From Parabacteroides sp. PF5-6 (GTDB taxonomy: Bacteria > Bacteroidota > Bacteroidia > Bacteroidales > Tannerellaceae): a stretch of 64,000 bases of DNA. Of this stretch, positions 1 to 6,977 are shown piece after piece (the first letter of the stretch is position 1; the number at the start of each line of letters is the position of its first letter). The notes under the pieces are model-generated. The model did not search any database. It was not told where the DNA came from and saw only the letters and a list, made by a program, of their open reading frames with translations. Where the stretch lies: contig NZ_JAQFIN010000014.1 in NCBI RefSeq assembly GCF_029504695.1, positions 29,903 through 93,902 on the forward strand, read 5' to 3'. The translations under genes and the position numbers were made by a program.

Positions 1-1069
1 GGTCGATAACCATTCGACCGACGGATCCTTGAACTATCTCCGGCCCCTGTTCCCGCAGGTGAACTTTATTGCCAATACGGATAATCCGGGTTTTGCCCGT
101 GCCAACAACCAGGCGATCCGGCAGGCGAAGGGCGAATACATCCTGCTACTGAATCCCGATACGGTAGTGGGCGAGGAGAGTATCCGTACCTTATGCTATT
201 TTATGGACGAACATCCGGATGCCGGTGGGGTGGGCGTGAAGATGATCAATGGCAACGGTGTTTTTCTGCCGGAAAGTAAACGGGCATTTCCGACGCCCTG
301 GGTTTCGTTCTGCAAACTGTTTGGTTTGTCGAAACTCTTCCCGGGCTCGCGCACCTTTTCGCGCTATAGCTTGCCTTATCTGCATCCCGACAAGCAGCAT
401 ACGGTCGATGTGCTCTCGGGCGCTTTTCTGTTGATGCGCCAGGAGGCGTTACAGAAAGTCGGGTTGTTGGACGAAGATTTCTTTATGTACGGCGAAGATA
501 TCGACCTTTCCTACCGGATCAAGCAGGGCGGTTTCACCAATTATTACGTTCCGGAGCGTTTATTGCATTATAAAGGTGAGTCGACCCGGCATAACGATAC
601 CAAATATATCAAGGCTTTTTACAACGCAATGCTGATCTTCTACCGGAAGTATTACCCCCGTTCGGGCTTTCTGATGCGGGGACTGATCCGGATCGGCATC
701 GCTGTAAAGGTGCTTTTCGCTTCGCTTTTCGGCTCTTCGAAAGACAAAAGCCGGCGGAAGCAGAAGGTGAAACACCGCCGTTTATTGGTTCTCTGCCGGG
801 AAGAACAGTTTGAAATGGTGAAAAAAGCCTGTGTAAAACAGATGCCCGACCTTGAATATGTCAATCATTGGGATCTGTCGGAAGAACGGGTGATGGATGC
901 GATCTGCCGGAAGAATCAGATGAAAGGCTTTACCGACTATGCTTTTTGTTATCCGGATGTACGCTTTGAGCAGATGTTGCTCTTTATGGATAAGCTGGTG
1001 AATAAGAAAGCGATTTATCATATTTACCAAAAAGAAAATGGAGTGTTGATCTCTCCGGGAGATAAATAA
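1..1069 (+). CDS. Family 2 glycosyltransferase, 5' end outside window
   Basis: This is the C-terminal part of a GT2 glycosyltransferase of the rhamnosyltransferase/WcaA-like type, which would transfer a sugar from a nucleotide donor to a growing surface glycan. The reading frame is open from base 2 and already shows the nucleotide-binding VDNHSTDGS motif, so the gene starts upstream of the window and the TTG at 29 is not its start. Further family motifs follow: NPGFARANNQ, the metal-binding LLLNPDTVV (DxD-like) and the acceptor-side GEDIDLSYR. After about residue 220 there is a basic linker and a C-terminal tail of about 110 residues that I do not recognise. The GNAT gene follows after 3 bases, so the two are probably co-transcribed. 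The acceptor is unknown. Confidence 0.9.
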   Translation, partial: VDNHSTDGSLNYLRPLFPQVNFIANTDNPGFARANNQAIRQAKGEYILLLNPDTVVGEESIRTLCYFMDEHPDAGGVGVKMINGNGVFLPESKRAFPTPWVSFCKLFGLSKLFPGSRTFSRYSLPYLHPDKQHTVDVLSGAFLLMRQEALQKVGLLDEDFFMYGEDIDLSYRIKQGGFTNYYVPERLLHYKGESTRHNDTKYIKAFYNAMLIFYRKYYPRSGFLMRGLIRIGIAVKVLFASLFGSSKDKSRRKQKVKHRRLLVLCREEQFEMVKKACVKQMPDLEYVNHWDLSEERVMDAICRKNQMKGFTDYAFCYPDVRFEQMLLFMDKLVNKKAIYHIYQKENGVLISPGDK

Positions 1070-1072
1070 CGT

Positions 1073-1621
1073 ATGATTTTACTACAGAATGAACATATCC
1101 GTTTGCGCGCGCTCGAACCGGAAGACCTCGAGCTATTGTACCGCTTGGAGAACGATACGTCCGTGTGGAACGTAGGGCATACCTTAGCGCCCTATTCGCG
1201 TTATGTATTGAAACAATACATCGCAGAGTCGCACCGCGACATTTATGACCTGAAGCAATTGCGCCTGATCATCGAACTGAATGCGACCGGACAGGCAGTC
1301 GGCTTGATCGATCTCTTCGACTTCGATCCGCACCATCGCCGGGCCGGAACAGGTATCCTGTTGGAACGGGCGTATTGGGGCAATGGCATAGCGACCGACG
1401 CTTTGTTGCTCTTAAGTGAATATGCTTTTTCTTTCCTGAAACTGCATCAGTTGTATGCGCATGTGCCGGTGGAGAACAAAGCCAGCCATGCGCTGTATGC
1501 CCGTTGTGGATATACGGTCACAGGCAAGCTCACCGACTGGTTGGTCGATGGCGAAAGCTTTCAGGATGTATTAGTGATGCAGTTGTTTTTCAATTCATCA
1601 AAGGATCTTTCGGGAAATTGA
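1073..1621 (+). CDS. GNAT family N-acetyltransferase (RimJ/RimL-like)
   Basis: This 182-residue protein matches the RimJ/RimL-type GNAT acetyltransferases, which move an acetyl group from acetyl-CoA to an amine. The N-terminus has the typical IRLRALEPEDLELLYRLEND opening, the centre has the acetyl-CoA pyrophosphate loop region (GTGILLERAYWGNGIATDAL), and the C-terminal part has the VPVENKASHALYARCGY motif usual for the family. It starts 3 bases after the glycosyltransferase, so it may modify an amino sugar or protein of the same surface pathway; that is inference. Its 3' end overlaps the oppositely oriented yqgE gene by 32 bases. The substrate cannot be told from sequence. Confidence 0.85.
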   Translation: MILLQNEHIRLRALEPEDLELLYRLENDTSVWNVGHTLAPYSRYVLKQYIAESHRDIYDLKQLRLIIELNATGQAVGLIDLFDFDPHHRRAGTGILLERAYWGNGIATDALLLLSEYAFSFLKLHQLYAHVPVENKASHALYARCGYTVTGKLTDWLVDGESFQDVLVMQLFFNSSKDLSGN

Positions 1622-2186
1622 TCCATGTCCGGTAGCGCTGGCCCAGGCGGGCTAACGAGGTCTTCCAATACGAATCACCTTCGGCACAGAGGATGCTCTC
1701 GCTATTATTCGTGCTGACCACCCACGATTCTCCATCGATCTCATGACTGAGCTGGCCTCCGTCCCAACCGGAATAGCCCAGGAAGAATTTAACTTTCCCT
1801 TCAATCGAATGCCCACTCAGGATGTATTTCTTCAAAGCGTCAAAGCTACCGTCGAAGAAGAGCGAATGCTCCACAGGCTTAGCATTCGGAATAATCGTAT
1901 CTCCTAAGGAATGAATGAAAAACAAGCGGTTAGGGCTTACCGGTCCTCCCAAATAGATCGGCATCAGAGGGCTTTTTTCCAGTTCAGGGAAAAAATCATT
2001 CACGAAAAGGTCGGTTTTTTTGTTTAAAACAAACCCCATGGACCCTTTTGCATTGTGGTCCACCAATAAAACAACAGATCGTTGGAAGTACAGATCCTGA
2101 AGCGAAGGTTCTGAAATCAAGATACTCCCTTGGGATGGAAACAGGTTGTTGTGCGTAATTTTAAATATATTTCTTTCGGATCCCAT
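1590..2186 (-). CDS. YqgE/AlgH family protein (UPF0301)
   Basis: This 198-residue protein belongs to the YqgE/AlgH family (DUF179), a widespread family of small soluble proteins without an agreed biochemical role; AlgH was first named for alginate regulation in Pseudomonas. Family hallmarks are visible: the opening GSILISEPSLQDLYFQRSVV, the VLLVDHNAKGSMGFVLNK block, the YLGGPV motif and the C-terminal FLGYSGWDGGQLSHEI segment. Length is normal for the family. The gene converges on the GNAT gene with a 32-base overlap of coding regions, which limits room for a separate terminator. A 9-bp inverted repeat lies directly before its start codon. Confidence 0.9.
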   Translation of the reverse strand: MGSERNIFKITHNNLFPSQGSILISEPSLQDLYFQRSVVLLVDHNAKGSMGFVLNKKTDLFVNDFFPELEKSPLMPIYLGGPVSPNRLFFIHSLGDTIIPNAKPVEHSLFFDGSFDALKKYILSGHSIEGKVKFFLGYSGWDGGQLSHEIDGESWVVSTNNSESILCAEGDSYWKTSLARLGQRYRTWINFPKDPLMN

Positions 2187-2225
2187 TGTCCCTGATTAAT
2201 ATAACGGGTTATTAAACAGGGACAA
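2186..2225 (-). promoter_or_regulatory. Inverted repeat in the yqgE 5' leader
   Basis: TTGTCCCTG at 2186-2194 and its exact complement CAGGGACAA at 2217-2225 flank a 22-base AT-rich loop. In the yqgE mRNA this would form a hairpin ending at the start codon. It could be an operator or a translation-control hairpin; only the symmetry is seen. Confidence 0.4.
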
Positions 2226-2394
2226 TATAAAGGATTTTACCGAAAAAACAACCGGGTACAGCAGTAATTATTGTTAATAAACGTTACGGAGAATTGCTCC
2301 CCTTGTTTATCTTTCCGTTCATTAAAATTAGTCGTTTGGCTTGACTCGGCATAATCCATGCAAGCACGGCTTCTGCACTCGCTACTTCAAACGT

Positions 2395-3708
2395 TCATTT
2401 CATTCTGTTTTCCGCAAAAAGCGCCAGGCGTTCTTCCAATAAAGCGTATTGATGATCCTTGATAAAAGAAGTACACGCCCGTAAGCCTTCCTGGTTACTG
2501 CCGGTCGTACTCAAAGAGATGGCGCTGATCCCATAGTAAATCAACTCTTCCATTAATTCTCCCCCTTTCATTCCCGGGTAAGCGATTGTAAAATAGAAGC
2601 CGTCGGCAATGGGTTCGTCCAAGTCCTGGTCGTACACGATTGTGAAGCCGTATTTGGTGAAGATCTTCTTTAATTTCTCCGCCCGTCTGCCATATTCTTT
2701 AACGATCGAAAGGAAGTGGAAAGACCCATCGGCTGCCGCTTTGAACATCGCTGCCAGGGCATACTGTGCCGAATGGCTGGTTCCCGAAGACAAGGCATAC
2801 AAAACGCGATGAATATAAACCGTTCCGAAGGTTCCGCCGCCATAACGCTGGGTCAAACCTTCGTAGGCCCGGTGATACAATTTATTGGAAATCGCCGTAA
2901 CCCCGATGCGTTGACCAGCATAACTGAATGCTTTGGAGCCGGAGATCTGCAGGATATAATGATCTGTATAGTTGGCTACGCTCGGCTGATAAGGCGGTTG
3001 GAACGGCGTACCCAGTTCTTTGCGGAAGTCCATGGCGAAATACGCCAGGTCTTCAATCACTATCGTATCGTATTGGTTGGCCAGTTCGCCAATGATCTTC
3101 AGTTCCTCATCCGTCAGGCAAAACCAGGCCGGGTTGTTCGGGTTGGAATAAACCAAAGCCGCGATATTGCCTTTGGCCAATAGCCCTTCCAGTTTTCCCC
3201 GGAGCTTCTCGCCGCGGTATTCATAGACATCGAACGACTCATATTTGCTGCCGATCACCGCGATCTGTTGTTTCTGCACAGGAAATCCCGGATCGATAAA
3301 CAGAATCGTATCCTTGCCGGCCGTACACTGGGTCGAGGTCAGGAAAGAAGCATACGTCCCTTGCATGGATCCGGTGACCGGAACGCAACCTTCGGGCGCC
3401 ACATCGATATTTATAAATGCCTTGATAAAGCGGGAGGCTTCCTGTTTTACTTCCGGAATACCATTGATATTGGGATAGATCGAAGCAATACCTTTTTGCA
3501 GCGCTTGGATCTCGGCATCTACGCCCACTTGTGCGGCAGGCAGTCCGGGAACCCCCATTTCCATGTGGATAAATTCCGTCCCCGTTTCTTCTTCCAACTG
3601 AGAAGAAATGGCCACGACTTCACGGATCGTTGCTTTTCCGAAATCGGGCAGTCCGTACCCTTCAATCACCCTTTTGGCGCTCTGAAAATCTATTGGTGTC
3701 TGTTTCAT
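2395..3708 (-). CDS. PLP-dependent class I/II aminotransferase
   Basis: This 437-residue protein is a fold-type I pyridoxal-phosphate enzyme of the aspartate aminotransferase superfamily. The PLP lysine is K259 in the SGSKAFSYAGQR motif, the substrate/cofactor loop is YSNPNNPAWF (187-196), and the PLP-ring aspartate lies in IVIEDLAYF near residue 220. The N-terminal MGVPGLPAAQVGVDAEI stretch is the substrate-entry region. Length is normal for the class. The amino acid substrate cannot be assigned; aromatic, branched-chain or aspartate transaminases are all possible. The gene stands alone, on the strand opposite to the following tRNA. The region 2226-2394 downstream of it shows no gene. Confidence 0.85.
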   Translation of the reverse strand: MKQTPIDFQSAKRVIEGYGLPDFGKATIREVVAISSQLEEETGTEFIHMEMGVPGLPAAQVGVDAEIQALQKGIASIYPNINGIPEVKQEASRFIKAFINIDVAPEGCVPVTGSMQGTYASFLTSTQCTAGKDTILFIDPGFPVQKQQIAVIGSKYESFDVYEYRGEKLRGKLEGLLAKGNIAALVYSNPNNPAWFCLTDEELKIIGELANQYDTIVIEDLAYFAMDFRKELGTPFQPPYQPSVANYTDHYILQISGSKAFSYAGQRIGVTAISNKLYHRAYEGLTQRYGGGTFGTVYIHRVLYALSSGTSHSAQYALAAMFKAAADGSFHFLSIVKEYGRRAEKLKKIFTKYGFTIVYDQDLDEPIADGFYFTIAYPGMKGGELMEELIYYGISAISLSTTGSNQEGLRACTSFIKDHQYALLEERLALFAENRMK

Positions 3709-3778
3709 GATTGATTTATTTAGTGCGGTGCAAATATCGGAAATTTATCTTTCTCTTTTCATTTTTTCTCCCAAACTA

Positions 3779-3808
3779 TTGTGCAATCCAATAAACCACG
3801 TATCTTTG
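3779..3808 (+). promoter_or_regulatory. Bacteroidota-type promoter of tRNA-Asp
   Basis: TATCTTTG at 3801-3808 matches the -7 box TAnnTTTG, and TTGTG at 3779-3783 is a partial -33 box about 19 bases upstream. The tRNA starts 36 bases after the -7 box, as expected for a short leader. Confidence 0.7.
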
Positions 3809-3844
3809 CAGAGCATTTCAGCGGAAAAGCGAAACAACAAAACT

Positions 3845-3918
3845 GGAGCGGTAGTTCAGCTGGTTAGAATACCTGCCTGTCACGCAGGGGGTCGCGGGTT
3901 CGAGTCCCGTCCGTTCCG
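3845..3918 (+). tRNA. tRNA-Asp (anticodon GTC)
   Basis: A 74-base cloverleaf can be folded by eye. The acceptor stem pairs GGAGCGG (3845-3851) with CCGTTCC (3911-3917) with one G-T pair, the anticodon stem CCTGC/GCAGG encloses the loop CTGTCAC with anticodon GTC at 3879-3881, and the T arm contains GGTTCGAGTCC. The discriminator base is G3918 and the CCA end is not encoded. The last part of the gene is repeated at 5422-5439, so it served as an insertion target. Confidence 0.97.
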
Positions 3919-3919
3919 C
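3902..3919 (+). other. Direct repeat, tRNA-proximal attachment-like site
   Basis: The 18 bases GAGTCCCGTCCGTTCCGC form the T-arm and acceptor 3' half of tRNA-Asp and recur exactly at 5422-5439. Such duplication of a tRNA 3' end is the classical trace of site-specific integration by a tyrosine recombinase. The bases on either side of the two copies differ. Confidence 0.8.
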
Positions 3920-3952
3920 AAAAGCCTACGACAAGAGGCGACGAAAAGAAGT

Positions 3953-3986
3953 AAAGAGGGCGTATCGAAAGGTACGCCCTCTTTTT
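3953..3986 (+). terminator. Rho-independent terminator after tRNA-Asp
   Basis: A perfect 12-bp stem, AAAGAGGGCGTA (3953-3964) with TACGCCCTCTTT (3973-3984), is followed by T residues. It lies inside the islet, so it would have come with the islet and now ends the tRNA transcript. Confidence 0.85.
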
Positions 3987-4068
3987 CTATATATATTGTC
4001 CTAATCGAAAGGTAAACCTCAATAGATTATTCGGTGAAATAATACTTCCTGAAAATATTACTAGAAAA

Positions 4069-4101
4069 TGCAAACAAATTCGTTTGCATTTCGTATCTTT
4101 G
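4069..4101 (+). promoter_or_regulatory. Promoter and operator-like palindrome of the islet TA-like operon
   Basis: TGCAAAC (4069-4075) and GTTTGCA (4082-4088) form a perfect 7-bp inverted repeat with a 6-base centre, ending 5 bases before the -7 box TATCTTTG (4094-4101). The placement fits binding by the XRE-type protein encoded 15 bases downstream, that is, autoregulation as is usual for antitoxins. The binding is inferred. Confidence 0.65.
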
Positions 4102-4116
4102 TGAAAAAGATAGGAG

Positions 4117-4608
4117 ATGAAGCATAATCTAAATACATATAAGGGTATTCATCCGGGGAAAATTATTGATCGAAGGTTGAAGAAACTCAATCTTAGCCAA
4201 CGTGCGTTTGCCCGAAATATAGGAGAACATAACCAATCTATAAATGCTGTTATTACTGGACGCAGACCTCTCACTACAGAACTTTCCATAAAGATTGAAC
4301 GGGCATTGGATTTTGAAGAAGGATTTCTTCTTGCGTTACAAGCCTATTATAACGTTGCAGAATATAAACGTAAAGAGGCAAGTGCTTCTGTAACGGGAGT
4401 TCCCAATATTCGGAAGATGTTATTCTGGGACACCGATTTTGAAAAGATAGATTGGGGACGTTACCGTAAAGCTGTTATTCAAAGAGTTTTTGAAAGGGGA
4501 AATGAGGCAGAGAAAGAAGAGATTATTCGTTTCTATGGAATTCAGCCTTCGGAGATTGACAATTATAAGCCAACAAATTCATACCGTATCCGGGCATATA
4601 CCAAATGA
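4117..4608 (+). CDS. XRE-family regulator, probable antitoxin with DUF6922-like C-terminus
   Basis: This 163-residue protein has an N-terminal helix-turn-helix domain (about residues 12-70) of the HigA/plasmid-maintenance antidote kind, recognised by IHPGKIIDRRLKKLNLSQRA and SINAVITGRR. A second part (about 97-140) with LFWDTDFEKIDWGRYRKAVI resembles the small DUF6922 domain often found beside AbiEii-type toxins. The gene overlaps the next one by four bases (ATGA), which suggests translational coupling and a fixed ratio of the two products. An operator-like palindrome lies just upstream. The likely role is to repress the operon and neutralise the nucleotidyltransferase. This order resembles AbiE, but the regulator is XRE-type and not the usual winged-helix AbiEi. 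Confidence 0.8.
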   Translation: MKHNLNTYKGIHPGKIIDRRLKKLNLSQRAFARNIGEHNQSINAVITGRRPLTTELSIKIERALDFEEGFLLALQAYYNVAEYKRKEASASVTGVPNIRKMLFWDTDFEKIDWGRYRKAVIQRVFERGNEAEKEEIIRFYGIQPSEIDNYKPTNSYRIRAYTK

Positions 4609-5270
4609 ATATGGAAGAAACAGGATTACAATACAAAACCGTTACTCTGCTTTTGAAAAAGGTTCTTCAACAGTTAATGAATGAACCTCTTTTTATTCCG
4701 TTCCGACTTGTTGGCGGTACAAATCTAAGCCTTCGGTATGGGCACCGTCTTTCTGTTGACATTGATCTTTTTACTGATTCAGCATATAGAAGTCTCGATT
4801 TTGCTTCTTTTGAAAATTATCTGCGCTCTCAATTTCCCTATTATGATTGCAAGGATAAAGGCTCTATTGTGGGTATGGGACGCAGCTATTACATAGGAAA
4901 CTCCAAAGATGATTATGTCAAAGTTGATTTGATGTACACTGATCCCTTTATTGGAGAAGTAGAGATACTTGATGGAATACGGATGGCATCTGTTGATGAT
5001 ATTGTAGCAATGAAAATGAATGTCGTTTCTCGTGGAGGACGAAAAAAAGACTTTTGGGATTTGCATTACCTTCTCGGAATTTATTCGCTTTCCGAAATGA
5101 TTGATCTGCATGAAAAGAGACACGAATGGGAACACAATGCAACTGAACTTCTCCGTAATTTCATAGATTTCTCTGTTGCGGATGAGATGCCTGACCCTAT
5201 ATGCCTTTTAGAAAAGGATTGGGATGATATAAAACTTGATTTAATAGAGATAGTTGAAAATATGAAATAA
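4605..5270 (+). CDS. Nucleotidyltransferase, AbiEii/AbiGii toxin family
   Basis: This 221-residue protein carries the signature of AbiEii-type nucleotidyltransferases of the DNA polymerase beta fold. Residues 37-56 read GGTNLSLRYGHRLSVDIDLF, with the GG(T/S) nucleotide loop, the conserved HR.S and the two metal-binding aspartates D52 and D54. A further conserved aspartate may lie in VKVDLMY (about residue 107), and the later MASVDDIVAMKMNVVSRGGRKKDFWDLHYL block is also typical. Known members of the family modify RNA or tRNA and act as type IV-like toxins or in abortive phage infection. Length is a little below that of classical AbiEii. The catalytic residues are intact, so it is probably active. 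It is co-expressed with the XRE-type gene through an ATGA overlap. Confidence 0.88.
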   Translation: MNMEETGLQYKTVTLLLKKVLQQLMNEPLFIPFRLVGGTNLSLRYGHRLSVDIDLFTDSAYRSLDFASFENYLRSQFPYYDCKDKGSIVGMGRSYYIGNSKDDYVKVDLMYTDPFIGEVEILDGIRMASVDDIVAMKMNVVSRGGRKKDFWDLHYLLGIYSLSEMIDLHEKRHEWEHNATELLRNFIDFSVADEMPDPICLLEKDWDDIKLDLIEIVENMK

Positions 5271-5421
5271 AATTCACATCCTTTGCAGTGTAAATTATGT
5301 GCGGCCAAGAGAGGCCAAAGCGGTGACAAACAGGAATATATTTGTACTCCTAAAGTGTTCACCTTGCAGCAAAAATAAAGATTAAAACGTTGATATTGAG
5401 GTGTGGGTTGCAGTACTTAAT

Positions 5422-5439
5422 GAGTCCCGTCCGTTCCGC
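5422..5439 (+). other. Direct repeat, distal attachment-like site
   Basis: This is an exact second copy of the last 18 bases of the tRNA-Asp acceptor/T-arm region at 3902-3919, with no tRNA body before it. In tRNA-targeted insertion the displaced native tRNA 3' end is left at the far side, which this copy would be. Confidence 0.8.
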
Positions 5440-5462
5440 TATTATTCCGATAGTATAAATTG

Positions 5463-5497
5463 AAGCGTTGAAAGTTAGTGCTTTCAACGCTTTTTTT
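5463..5497 (+). terminator. Rho-independent terminator beyond the islet
   Basis: A perfect 12-bp stem, AAGCGTTGAAAG (5463-5474) with CTTTCAACGCTT (5481-5492), is followed by a run of T. It lies 23 bases after the distal repeat and was probably the original tRNA-Asp terminator before the islet inserted. Confidence 0.8.
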
Positions 5498-5528
5498 AGT
5501 TCCCACGACCTGTGAAGTGACGAATAAA

Positions 5529-5760
5529 GGGATCACCCCGAACCGAAGGTCGCTTAGCGAAGCGTAAAGCAAAAGTTGTGGATTCGAAATTCGAGTGGGT
5601 ATTATGGCACGCAGATGACGCAGACTAAAGCGCAGATCTACGCAGATAATTTATTATGAATTAAATATTTATCTGTGACCATCTGCGCTTTAGTCTGCGT
5701 CATCTGCGTATTCTATTATCATCAAGTAGGAACTTCTCCACAATAATACGGGGTGATCCC
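5529..5760. repeat. Nested inverted-repeat element (232 bp, MITE-like)
   Basis: Outer 12-bp perfect inverted repeats (GGGATCACCCCG at 5529-5540, complement at 5749-5760) enclose a perfect 29-base inverted repeat (5609-5637 against 5681-5709) built on CGCAGATGACGCAGAC. An inner imperfect stem, GCAGATAA against TTATCTGTG, continues it toward the loop. There is no coding potential. A shorter relative occurs at 34909-34945. The heptamer CGAATAA borders both ends, but it overlaps the right terminus, so it is not a clean target duplication. Confidence 0.7.
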
Positions 5761-5815
5761 GAATAATGATGGATTTCTAAACTGTTGAAAATGAGATGTT
5801 AATATTCTCTTCAGA

Positions 5816-5897
5816 AACTACCGGTAGTTTGCGCACCAACTACCGGTAGTTTGGCGACAAAATATTAGTAGTTTGCGCGCAAAGTACCGGTAGTTTA
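5816..5897. repeat. 22-bp tandem array, core ACTACCGGTAGT
   Basis: Four units at 5816, 5838, 5860 and 5882 recur with an exact 22-bp period. Each is centred on AACTACCGGTAGTT, a palindrome, with degenerate spacer bases; the third unit has a diverged core. No coding frame or promoter is seen. Confidence 0.8.
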
Positions 5898-5898
5898 C

Positions 5899-6202
5899 CA
5901 CATAAAAATTTTCACCCCCGTCTTCACCTTTCACCCCTTCACCGAGATCCCTGTATTGATCAGCGTTTTGGGTGAAGGAATCCCTTAAAAAACGACACAG
6001 CTGGAGGCTTCCCCAAAAACTCCGCCGGCCTTTTAGAAAACCCTGCCGGCCTTTTGCAAAACTCCGGCGGCCTTTTGGAAAATCCTGCCGGCCTTTTTCG
6101 GTAAGCCTCCATCCTTTCCCAAGCCTTCACCCGAAACGCTGATCAATACAGGGATCTGGCGGCCGGGTGAAAGGTGGAAGGGGGGTGTGAAACTTTTATG
6201 TG
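5899..6202. repeat. Long inverted repeat enclosing a 21-bp tandem array
   Basis: The left arm from CACATAAAA (5899) to about 6016 pairs with the right arm ending at 6202. The best-matching stretch, from GATCCCTG to GGGTGAAGG (about 5946-5978 against 6124-6156), differs at one base. The loop holds four units of exactly 21 bp at 6019, 6040, 6061 and 6082, each containing a CSGCCGGCCTTTT-like core followed by GAAAA. The same core family returns at 29941. Transcription from either side would give a very long hairpin. Confidence 0.8.
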
Positions 6203-6216
6203 TAGCCTGTCCAAAT

Positions 6217-6300
6217 AAAACATCGCACTTTCGTCGGCCAAAGCGCAATGTTTTTTCGACCAAAGTGTAATGTTTTTTCGGCCAAAGTGCAATGTTTTAT
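6217..6300. repeat. 22-bp tandem array, core CAAAGYGCAATGTTTT
   Basis: Three units of exactly 22 bp begin at 6235, 6257 and 6279 (CGRCCAAAGYGYAATGTTTT). They are preceded by one unit in inverted orientation (AAAACATCGCACTTTCGTC, about 6217-6234), so the first and later units can pair. Close relatives occur at 26597-26678 and 46147-46204. The array ends 30 bases before the sigma-factor start codon. Confidence 0.8.
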
Positions 6301-6329
6301 TTATATTTGGATTCTCTTAGTGGTGTGCC

Positions 6330-6890
6330 ATGATAATAAATAGAGACGAATTCTATATCACCGAACTTAAAAATGATTCGCATCGGGCTTTCAGCTGCCT
6401 ATATGATATTTATGCTGATAGCTTGTATGGGTTTGTCTTGTTGCACACTAAATCTACGTTTTTATCCGAAGAAATCGTGCAGGATACCTTTATCAAGATC
6501 TGGACAAACAGGCATAAACTGAACACGGAAGGTTCGTTTAAGTCCTTGTTGTTCACTATGGCTAAGCATCAACTGATTGATTCGTTCAGGAGTCAGATCA
6601 ATAAAATTGAGTTTGTTGATTTTATTGAATATTGTGAAGAACAACATACACATAATCCGGTCGAAGAGGATATTTATTATGAAGATTTCTATGAGAAACT
6701 GACACAGGCAAAACAAATTCTGTCCGAACGCCAACGCCTTGTTTTTGAGCTTAGCCGTGAAAAAGGACTAGAACTAAAAGCCATTGCCGATACCTTGGGA
6801 GTGTCGGAACAGACGGTGAAGAACCAACTTTCTTCTGCCCTGAAAACGCTTCGTGAGAAGCTGAAAGAGTACAGTTATTACTTCTGGTAA
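6330..6890 (+). CDS. ECF-type RNA polymerase sigma factor (FecI-like)
   Basis: This 186-residue protein is an extracytoplasmic-function sigma factor of the type common in Bacteroidota. Region 2 is seen at about residues 18-60 (FSCLYDIYADSLYGFV, LSEEIVQDTFIKIW), and region 4 at about 127-178 with ILSERQRLVFELSREKGL and the helix-turn-helix AIADTLGVSEQTVKNQL. It would direct polymerase to the neighbouring SusC/SusD operon when released by FecR. The anti-sigma gene follows 87 bases downstream. The start codon was chosen because sequence similarity to the family begins at once. A block of repeat arrays lies directly upstream, so its own promoter is not clear. Confidence 0.95.
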   Translation: MIINRDEFYITELKNDSHRAFSCLYDIYADSLYGFVLLHTKSTFLSEEIVQDTFIKIWTNRHKLNTEGSFKSLLFTMAKHQLIDSFRSQINKIEFVDFIEYCEEQHTHNPVEEDIYYEDFYEKLTQAKQILSERQRLVFELSREKGLELKAIADTLGVSEQTVKNQLSSALKTLREKLKEYSYYFW

Positions 6891-6977
6891 TCCAAAAAAT
6901 GTTTTACAACACATAAAGGCGCATGGTACTAAATCCTGTGCCAATCGTGTAATCGATAGAACGTATAACTGTATCGT

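Larger units (their letters stand above)
3902..5439 (+). mobile_element. 1.5-kb tRNA-Asp islet with an XRE/AbiEii gene pair
   Basis: The segment between two identical 18-bp copies of the tRNA-Asp 3' end holds one terminator, one promoter with a palindrome, an XRE-type regulator gene and an AbiEii-type nucleotidyltransferase gene, and nothing else. It is visibly richer in A and T than the genes on both sides. There is no integrase, transposase or relaxase inside. It is either a remnant of a larger integrated element or a minimal element moved by an integrase supplied in trans. The boundaries are direct observation; the mobility is inference from tRNA-targeted islands in general. Confidence 0.7.

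Noticed and set aside
3707..4015. Open frame of 102 codons across the tRNA-Asp gene
   Set aside because: It runs through the tRNA, its promoter and a terminator, and has no family similarity.
4605..4608. Frameshift between the XRE and AbiEii genes
   Set aside because: The four-base ATGA overlap is a normal translational coupling arrangement, and both proteins are complete.
5521..5766. CGAATAA as a target-site duplication of the 5529-5760 element
   Set aside because: The right copy overlaps the last base of the inverted repeat and the left is one base away, so it is not a clean duplication.
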